This document shows positions 58,893 to 64,000 of a stretch of 64,000 bases of DNA, piece after piece. The position numbers and the translations under genes were made by a program. Each line of letters starts with the position of its first letter. Position 1 is the first letter of the stretch. Source of the stretch: Flexivirga alba (GTDB lineage: Bacteria; Actinomycetota; Actinomycetes; Actinomycetales; Dermatophilaceae); contig NZ_JBHSWH010000001.1 in assembly GCF_042661025.1 (NCBI RefSeq), positions 744,001 to 808,000 on the forward strand, read 5' to 3'. The notes below the pieces were generated by a model, which worked only from the letters and a program-made list of their open reading frames with translations, made no database searches and was not told the origin of the DNA.

Positions 58893-59636
58893 ATGACCCG
58901 CTCGATCCTGCTCGTGCGCCACGGTCAAGCGTCGTTCGGCAAGAGCGACTACGACCAGCTCAGTGATCTCGGACGCACCCAGTCGAGGCTGCTCGGGCAG
59001 TTCCTGAGCACGCGTGAGATCAAGCCGGACCGGATCGTCAGCGGCAGCCTCAACCGCCAGCGGCAGACCGCAGCCGCCGTCTGTGTCGCGGCCGGCTGGA
59101 TCGCTCCCACGGATGTCGACGACGTCTGGAACGAGCTGGATCACGTCGAGGTCATCAACGCGTTCAAGCCGGCATACAAGAACATGCTTGTCCTCAAGGC
59201 CGACATGGTTCGCACACTACGGCCGCGGGCGGCGTTCGAAGACATGTTCACCCAGGCGATAGCCCGCTGGGCCGACGGCGAGCACGACGACGAATACACC
59301 GAGTCGTTCGCCGCGTTCGACACTCGGGTGCGCACCGCGATGACGTCCCTGCTCGAGCACGACGCCGAGTGCACGATGGTCATCTCCAGCGTCGGCCTGA
59401 TCTCCTGGATCATCGCGCGGTTGCTCGTCCGGGAGCCCTGGGACCGCGACGTGCGCGACCCGGAGCGCCCGAGCACCAACGACCTGGCGATCGAGAACAT
59501 CTGGCGGGCGACGTCGATGGCCGGTTACAACACCGGCCTCACCCGGCTGGTCCTGGACAAGGAAGGCCTGCCGCAGCTGTTGACCTACAACGAGGTCGGG
59601 CACCTACCCGAAGCGAAGCTCATCACCGCCCGCTAA
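58893..59636 (+). CDS. Histidine-phosphatase-family protein lacking the second catalytic His
   Basis: A 247-residue protein of the phosphoglycerate mutase-like fold. The first motif LVRHGQA (R9, H10, G11) is intact, and SGSLNRQRQTA holds the next arginine. The second motif, normally SHGG, reads VISSVGLISW with no histidine. I recall actinobacterial members with Ser/Gly at this place, so it may be a subfamily with altered or lost phosphatase activity. Confidence 0.82.
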   Translation: MTRSILLVRHGQASFGKSDYDQLSDLGRTQSRLLGQFLSTREIKPDRIVSGSLNRQRQTAAAVCVAAGWIAPTDVDDVWNELDHVEVINAFKPAYKNMLVLKADMVRTLRPRAAFEDMFTQAIARWADGEHDDEYTESFAAFDTRVRTAMTSLLEHDAECTMVISSVGLISWIIARLLVREPWDRDVRDPERPSTNDLAIENIWRATSMAGYNTGLTRLVLDKEGLPQLLTYNEVGHLPEAKLITAR

Positions 59637-59641
59637 ACGTC

Positions 59642-59694
59642 ACCCCACGAAGTTCTCCCCCGCTGCGCTCCTCCGATACTTCGCGGGGACCCCG
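59642..59694. repeat. CCCCACGAAGT/ACTTCGCGGGG repeat unit
   Basis: CCCCACGAAGTT at the left and ATACTTCGCGGGG at the right can pair; the core is TCCCCCGCTGCGCTCCTCC, the complement of the shared GGAGGAGCGCAGCGGGGGA. It lies between convergent genes, a possible bidirectional terminator. Confidence 0.85.
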
Positions 59695-59735
59695 ACTTTC
59701 GTGCTTGAAGTCGATCACCGAGCGGATGGCGGGGG

Positions 59736-61529
59736 TCAGACGCGGGGGAACTTCCCGGCGATGACGTCGTCGATGTAGCCGTCATACAGCGGCGCGTAGC
59801 CGCGCTCCTGGTCAGTCAGCACGTAGACCGGGTCGCCGCCCGGCTTCACGAAGCTCTGGTTGCGCAGCTCGATCTTGCGGCTCTTGAACGTCGAGGTGTG
59901 CTCCAGCGAGTCCGTGACCCGGATGAAGAGTGGCATCGCGTATGCCGGGAGCGACGTCGCAACGTGCGCGGCCACACCGGGTCCGTCGAACTCCTGACCG
60001 TCGTGCAGGACGACCGCCGCCATACCGGCCTTGCCGTCGGTGCCGGGCACCTGGACGCCGTAGACGGTGACGTCGTCGACACTGGGGAACTCGTCGATCG
60101 CGCCCTCGACCTCGGTGGTCGCGACATTTTCGCCCTTCCACCGGAAGGTGTCGCCGAGCCGGTCGACGAACGCCACGTGGGTGAAGCCCTGATCGCGCAC
60201 CAGGTCGCCGGTGTTGAACCAGACATCGCCGTCCTTGAAGCCGCCTCGCAAGAGCTTGGCCTCGGTCGCGTCCTCGTCGGTGTAGCCGTCGAACGGTGCC
60301 CGGCCGGTGACTTTGGCCAGCAGTAGGCCGACATCGCCCTTCTTGACCTTGCTCAGCCGGCCCTTCTCGTTGCGTGTGGCCGCGCCGGTCTCGACGTCGT
60401 AGGCCACCACCTTGTAGGGCAGCGGGCAGGTGCCTGCGGTCTGGTCGAGGTTGTAGGCGTTGATGAACGCGATGTTGCACTCGCTCGCGCCGTAGAACTC
60501 GGCGATGCGTGAGATGCCGAAGCGACCCTGGAAGTCGTCCCAGATGTCCGGCCGGAGGCCGTTGCCCACGATGACCCGCACCTTGTGCTGGCGGTCGACC
60601 GGCTTCGCCGGCTGGGCGAGGAGGTAACGGCACAACTCGCCGATGTAGACGAAAGCCGTTGCGTCATACCGGATGCAGTCGTCCCAGAACCGGCTCGCGG
60701 AGAACTTCGGCGCGATGGCCATCGAAGCACCGCTGACCAGCACCGAGCTGAGCGCGACCGTGACCGCGTTGTTGTGGTAGAGCGGCAGCGGGCAGTACAT
60801 CGTGTCGGTGGACTTCAGCCGCACCCCGAGCGCGCCCAGGCCGCTGTAGGACTTCAGCCAGCGGAAGTGACTCATCACCGAGGCCTTCGGCATGCCGGTC
60901 GTGCCGGAGGTGAAGATGTAGAACGCCTTCTCGTGGGCGATGACCTGCGCGCAGGCGGCCGGGTTGTCCTCGCCCTGCGCCTTGGCGGCTTCGCTCAACT
61001 CCGAGAAGGTCAGCACCTGCTGCGCCTTCGCGGCATCGCCGGCCGTGGCCAGACCCTCGGTGCAGGAGTCCTCGACGACCATCACGCGGGCGTTCAGGAT
61101 GCCGAGACTGTGGGCCAGCACGTCGGCGCGCTGGTTGTAGTTGAGCAGCCCAGCGATCGCGCCGAGCTTCACGGTCGCCAGCATGACCAGCAGGTTGTCG
61201 ATGCAGTTGTGCGCCATCAGGCCGACGACGTCGCCGCGCTTGACGCCGTGCGCCTGCAGCACGTGGGCGTAGCGGTTGACGATGGCGTTCGCCTCGCCAT
61301 ACGTGAGGGCGCGGACCGTGCCGTCGGCACCTTCGCCCTTGACGAAGTCGCGGTCGGGGTGACGGGCGGCGTTGTTCTGGAAGATCAGGCCCAGAGAGTT
61401 CTTGGCGGTCGGCTTGCGCAGCAAGAGGCCCGGCGCCTCGCGCGCGAGCAGCGGTAGGTCGGGCAAGATGCCGAGCGCGCCCTTGCCAAGGTCGAGCAGG
61501 CTGACGCGCTGACGAGTCTGTGGACTCAT
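59736..61529 (-). CDS. Long-chain acyl-CoA synthetase, FadD6-like
   Basis: A 597-residue AMP-forming ligase. IFTSGTTGMPKASVMSH is the P-loop, FYGASECN the acyl/adenylate motif, and YTDEDATEAKLL to WFNTGDLVRDQ the hinge region. The pattern fits the FadD6/FATP group of very-long-chain acyl-CoA ligases, which activate imported fatty acids. AAGGAG precedes ATG 61529. It may feed the nearby desaturase, by inference only. Confidence 0.9.
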   Translation of the reverse strand: MSPQTRQRVSLLDLGKGALGILPDLPLLAREAPGLLLRKPTAKNSLGLIFQNNAARHPDRDFVKGEGADGTVRALTYGEANAIVNRYAHVLQAHGVKRGDVVGLMAHNCIDNLLVMLATVKLGAIAGLLNYNQRADVLAHSLGILNARVMVVEDSCTEGLATAGDAAKAQQVLTFSELSEAAKAQGEDNPAACAQVIAHEKAFYIFTSGTTGMPKASVMSHFRWLKSYSGLGALGVRLKSTDTMYCPLPLYHNNAVTVALSSVLVSGASMAIAPKFSASRFWDDCIRYDATAFVYIGELCRYLLAQPAKPVDRQHKVRVIVGNGLRPDIWDDFQGRFGISRIAEFYGASECNIAFINAYNLDQTAGTCPLPYKVVAYDVETGAATRNEKGRLSKVKKGDVGLLLAKVTGRAPFDGYTDEDATEAKLLRGGFKDGDVWFNTGDLVRDQGFTHVAFVDRLGDTFRWKGENVATTEVEGAIDEFPSVDDVTVYGVQVPGTDGKAGMAAVVLHDGQEFDGPGVAAHVATSLPAYAMPLFIRVTDSLEHTSTFKSRKIELRNQSFVKPGGDPVYVLTDQERGYAPLYDGYIDDVIAGKFPRV

Positions 61530-61662
61530 TGAAACTCCTTGTTGCTGGTGCCACGGCTCCCGGGACTGCTCCACGATACCCACGAGTAACCAAATGTTCG
61601 GCTGATCGCCCCGATGAATCGGATTGCCTGGTTGCCGGCTCTCATGTCAGGCTAGCTGCACC

Positions 61663-61736
61663 ATGAAGAAGTAGATCCGTCATCGCTCGCGTCCGCGGCC
61701 ATCCCGGCGAGCACCCACTGCCTGTGGAACGGATCT
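61663..61736 (+). promoter_or_regulatory. Leader with three-codon ORF and hairpin before the ABC-F gene
   Basis: ATGAAGAAGTAG (61663-61674) encodes Met-Lys-Lys-stop. AGATCCG starting at its stop (61673-61679) can pair with CGGATCT (61730-61736), which ends 3 nt before the ABC-F ATG at 61740, so the stem would cover its initiation region. ABC-F resistance genes are often induced by ribosome stalling on short leader ORFs. This is an attenuator by analogy. Confidence 0.45.
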
Positions 61737-61739
61737 CTC

Positions 61740-63317
61740 ATGTCACTTCAGATCACCGATCTCGTATTTTCGTATGTCGACCGGCGCGTGCTGGACGGCG
61801 TCAGCCTGTCCGTCATACCCGGTGCGACCGTGGGCCTGGTCGGCGAGAACGGCTCCGGGAAGTCAACTCTGTTGCAGGTCGCGGCGGGGCTGCGGGATGC
61901 CGACGGCGGCAGCGTCGCGATCCCGGACGACTTCGGCTACTTCGGCCAGGACTCAGGGCTCGACCCGACGGCAACGATCGCACAAGTCATGTATGACGCC
62001 CTCGCTCCGCTGCACGAAGGCATCGAGCGGATGGAGGTTCTTGCTGCGCAGCTCGACGACCGGCCCGACCTGGCCGACGAGTATTCCCGACTGCTCGACT
62101 GGGCGATGGTCCACGACGCCTGGGACGCGGACCGGCGAGCCGAGGTGGCCGCGCACCGACTCGGCTTGGGGACGTTGGACCCGTCGCGCACTGTTGCGTC
62201 GATGTCCGGCGGCGAACGCGCCCGGCTCGCACTGGCGGCATTGCTGACGCGTCGCCCGGAAGTGTTGCTGCTCGACGAACCGACCAATCATCTGGATGAC
62301 GAAGCGCTGGATTTCCTTGAGCACGAGTTGAATTCGATGGGTGGCGCCACCTTGGTCGCCTCGCACGATCGGGTCTTCCTGGACCGGGTGTGCACCGCGA
62401 TCGTCGATCTCGACCCGTCGCACTTCGGCACCGACGGACGCGGAGGGCGACTCTTCTCGGGCAATTTCACGGATTACCTTGCTACCAAACGCGCTTCGCG
62501 GCACCGGTGGCAGGAGGAGTTCGAAGCGCAACAGGACGAGCTCAACTCGCTGCGGGCGGCCGCACGCACGACCAACACCGACATCGCCCACAACCGAGGC
62601 CCGCGCGACAACGACAAGTTCATCTACGGCTTCAAGCGCCAGCGGGTCCAGGCCACGGTGAGCCGGCGGCGGCGCAATGCCGAGCAGCGGATCGAGTTGC
62701 TGGAGCGCTCGCGCATCCCCAAACCGCCTGCGGTTATGCAGTTCTCGGGTTCTTTCGACCGGCAGCCGATCGCGGCCGTGTCGGTGCGGGACGTTCGGGT
62801 GCGTGGGCGGCTGCGCTGTGACCGGTTGGACGTCATACCCGGTGAGCACCTGCTGGTGACGGGGGTCAACGGCGCGGGCAAGTCGACCTTGCTCGACCTG
62901 ATCGCCGGCCGGCGGATGCCGGACTCCGGGCGGGTTGACGTGCGGGCACGGCAGATCGGGCTGCTGACGCAGGATGTCTCGCTAACGGATCGAGACAAGT
63001 CAGCGAGCGACCTCTTCGAGGCCATGGACGACCGGATTTCGTTGTCGTCATTGGGTTTGCTGCATCCGCGCGATCACAGCCGACCGCTCGGCGAGCTCAG
63101 CCTGGGCCAGCAGCGGCGGGTCGAGTTGGCCCTGCTGATCGCGCGCCAGCCGGATCTGCTGTTGCTGGATGAGCCGACCAACCACCTGTCCCTGGCACTG
63201 GTGGACGAGTTGGAAGACGCGCTGGCCGCGAGCCCGGTCACCGTCATACTCGCCAGCCATGACCGGTGGATCCGGCGACGCTGGGCCGGCCGCGCCATAC
63301 ATCTGCAGCCTGCGTGA
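61740..63317 (+). CDS. ABC-F ATPase (ribosome-acting, antibiotic-resistance type)
   Basis: A 525-residue soluble protein with two ABC cassettes and no membrane domain. Walker A motifs are GENGSGKST (about 35-43) and GVNGAGKST (about 378-386); signatures are MSGGERARL and LSLGQQRRV; Walker B is LLLDEPTNHL in both. The linker (about 235-325) is long and basic, as in ABC-F proteins that reach into the ribosome. The short first-cassette arm recalls actinobacterial macrolide-type members. Drug specificity unknown. Confidence 0.9.
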   Translation: MSLQITDLVFSYVDRRVLDGVSLSVIPGATVGLVGENGSGKSTLLQVAAGLRDADGGSVAIPDDFGYFGQDSGLDPTATIAQVMYDALAPLHEGIERMEVLAAQLDDRPDLADEYSRLLDWAMVHDAWDADRRAEVAAHRLGLGTLDPSRTVASMSGGERARLALAALLTRRPEVLLLDEPTNHLDDEALDFLEHELNSMGGATLVASHDRVFLDRVCTAIVDLDPSHFGTDGRGGRLFSGNFTDYLATKRASRHRWQEEFEAQQDELNSLRAAARTTNTDIAHNRGPRDNDKFIYGFKRQRVQATVSRRRRNAEQRIELLERSRIPKPPAVMQFSGSFDRQPIAAVSVRDVRVRGRLRCDRLDVIPGEHLLVTGVNGAGKSTLLDLIAGRRMPDSGRVDVRARQIGLLTQDVSLTDRDKSASDLFEAMDDRISLSSLGLLHPRDHSRPLGELSLGQQRRVELALLIARQPDLLLLDEPTNHLSLALVDELEDALAASPVTVILASHDRWIRRRWAGRAIHLQPA

Positions 63318-63342
63318 GCTTCTGCTGACGACCGGACGCAGG

Positions 63343-63388
63343 CGACGAGCCGACCACCACGCCCCCTGCCGTGGTGGTCGGCTCGTCG
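63343..63388. terminator. Bidirectional terminator after the ABC-F gene
   Basis: Perfect 19-bp stem: CGACGAGCCGACCACCACG (63343-63361) and CGTGGTGGTCGGCTCGTCG (63370-63388) around CCCCCTGC. It stands between convergent genes, 26 nt after one stop and 8 nt before the other. Confidence 0.88.
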
Positions 63389-63395
63389 GATCCGG

Positions 63396-63593
63396 TCACG
63401 ATCGCGGCCTGCTGAGCACGGCGACGGAGGCATCCGGGTTCCCCGTCCACCGCGCGACCAGGGTCTGAGCCGCCGCTTCGACACGACTGCGGCGGAACGT
63501 GGTCGTCCTGCCGATACCGGGCACGGAGACGTGCCAACGCACCAGACGCCGTCGCGCGATGGCGGCATACGTGACTTCGGCGCCCTCCGTCAT
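63396..63593 (-). CDS. Small HicB-like protein coupled to the YeaQ gene
   Basis: A 65-residue basic protein. RRLVRWHVSVPGIGRTTTFRRS followed by EAAAQTLVARWTGNPDASVAV has the order of a HicB-type domain (W-V-V-P-G-hG-T, then a helix). ATG 63593 overlaps the YeaQ stop (ATGA). No HicA toxin is seen. Antitoxin function is not supported; the similarity is by eye only. Confidence 0.55.
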   Translation of the reverse strand: MTEGAEVTYAAIARRRLVRWHVSVPGIGRTTTFRRSRVEAAAQTLVARWTGNPDASVAVLSRPRS

Positions 63594-63865
63594 CGCACGG
63601 TCCGGCGGCTGCCCATCCGCAGGTAGATCAGCAACGCGATGATCGCGCCGATGATCGAGCCGATGATGCCGGACGGCTGGAAGAAGCCGCTCTGGGCGTC
63701 CTTGTGGAAGATCAGATAGCCGAGGAAACCGCCGATGAAGGAACCGACGATGCCCAAGACGATCGTCGCGAGGATGCCGATGTTCTGGCGTCCCGGCACG
63801 AGCAGTCGGGCGACCGCCCCGGCGATGAGGCCGATGACGATCAGACTGATGATGAGACCGAGCAT
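63590..63865 (-). CDS. GlsB/YeaQ/YmgE-family membrane protein
   Basis: A 91-residue protein with three glycine-rich hydrophobic helices: LIISLIVIGLIAGAVARLL, a second one around GIVGSFIGGFLGYLIF, and a third around GIIGSIIGAIIALLIYL. This is the usual form of the transglycosylase-associated/GlsB stress membrane protein family, whose members are induced by envelope or general stress. Function unknown. Confidence 0.88.
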   Translation of the reverse strand: MLGLIISLIVIGLIAGAVARLLVPGRQNIGILATIVLGIVGSFIGGFLGYLIFHKDAQSGFFQPSGIIGSIIGAIIALLIYLRMGSRRTVR

Positions 63866-63890
63866 GGTGAGATTCGCTTTCCAGGTGTGA

Positions 63891-63918
63891 GCGGACCCCG
63901 TGGTGACGGGGTCCGCTG
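63891..63918. terminator. Hairpin upstream of the YeaQ gene
   Basis: Perfect 12-bp stem AGCGGACCCCGT (63891-63902) and ACGGGGTCCGCT (63907-63918), loop GGTG, 26 nt before the YeaQ ATG. It may end a transcript from beyond the window. The arms resemble the inner GAGCGGACCC stem of the elements at 20287 and 38884. From here to 64000 I see no gene. Confidence 0.65.
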
Positions 63919-64000
63919 TGTTGAAGACCCCCGCTGGGCCGAGTTGGCCCGACGAACAAGGTTTCCACCGTCAATGGTGGTGTGGCACACCCCAAAGGCG

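Noticed and set aside
63594..63995. Upstream extension of the small HicB-like gene
   Set aside because: It is out of frame with, and antisense-free over, the well supported YeaQ gene on the same strand; the overlap ATGA start at 63593 explains the small gene.

Overview
The window is 64 kb of high-GC actinobacterial chromosome. Gene families (a PafE/Bpa-type proteasome activator, a DinB protein of the mycothiol-linked type, several LytR_C-domain proteins, DUF4235, DUF4333, DUF6412, a PucR/desaturase cluster) point to Micrococcales. A Dermacoccaceae- or Intrasporangiaceae-like organism is my inference; I see no rRNA or other taxonomic marker that settles it. Gene density is normal and both strands are used. 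There is one tRNA (Ser, anticodon CGA). I see no CRISPR array, no insertion sequence and no phage genes.

Layout. 1-7.7 kb: end of a secreted purple-acid-phosphatase-like enzyme, two LytR_C proteins, a HerA/DUF853 ATPase, tRNA-Ser, a DCC thiol oxidoreductase, a DUF4232 lipoprotein, a DinB protein and a DUF6412/YidC-like pair. 7.7-10.8 kb: a foreign-looking island (ECF sigma factor, coupled membrane anti-sigma candidate, HExxH secreted protease, membrane-anchored exported protein) flanked by 69-bp direct repeats that are the 3' ends of the two neighbouring convergent genes. 10.8-21.3 kb: RlmM/FtsJ-like methyltransferase, MFS exporter, a Ser/Thr kinase fused to a TerD domain, copper ATPase with a CsoR-like operator, thioesterase, PAP2 phosphatase, small proteins and a gluzincin lipoprotein. 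21.4-26.9 kb: Lrp regulator divergent from a branched-chain 2-oxoacid dehydrogenase operon (E1a-E1b-E2, no E3), then a DUF4333 lipoprotein and CorA. 27-29 kb: secreted GH27 alpha-galactosidase.

29.3-38.9 kb: histidine-utilisation cluster hutI-hutF-M20 amidohydrolase-NCS1 permease-hutU-hutH with a divergent IclR regulator. The route runs histidine to urocanate (HutH), imidazolonepropionate (HutU), formiminoglutamate (HutI) and formylglutamate (HutF). No HutG is present; the M20 enzyme sits where it would be. 39-44 kb: flavin monooxygenase, methyltransferases, quinone oxidoreductase, Bpa, PIG-V-like mannosyltransferase. 44.4-47.2 kb: arsenic cluster arsC-acr3-arsM divergent from arsR. 47.2-54.8 kb: a stand-alone MraY with a variant motif, a frameshifted GPP34 gene, Nudix, FAD dehydrogenase, coiled-coil protein, lipoprotein, hydrolase, VOC protein. 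54.8-64 kb: PucR regulator divergent from a ferredoxin reductase/acyl desaturase pair, a phosphatase lacking its second His, a FadD-type ligase, an ABC-F protein with an attenuator-like leader, and a YeaQ/HicB-like pair.

Three kinds of dispersed structure overlay the genes: (i) the heptamer GTATGNC/GNCATAC, on the order of 150 copies by eye and absent from the 7.7-10.8 kb island; (ii) intergenic hairpin elements closed by GAGAGG.../...CCTCTC arms; (iii) palindromic repeats with a GGAGGAGCGnAGCGGGGGA core, several of which have been taken into reading frames. Two genes (at 3663 and 48626) look frameshifted by one missing base near short C runs.
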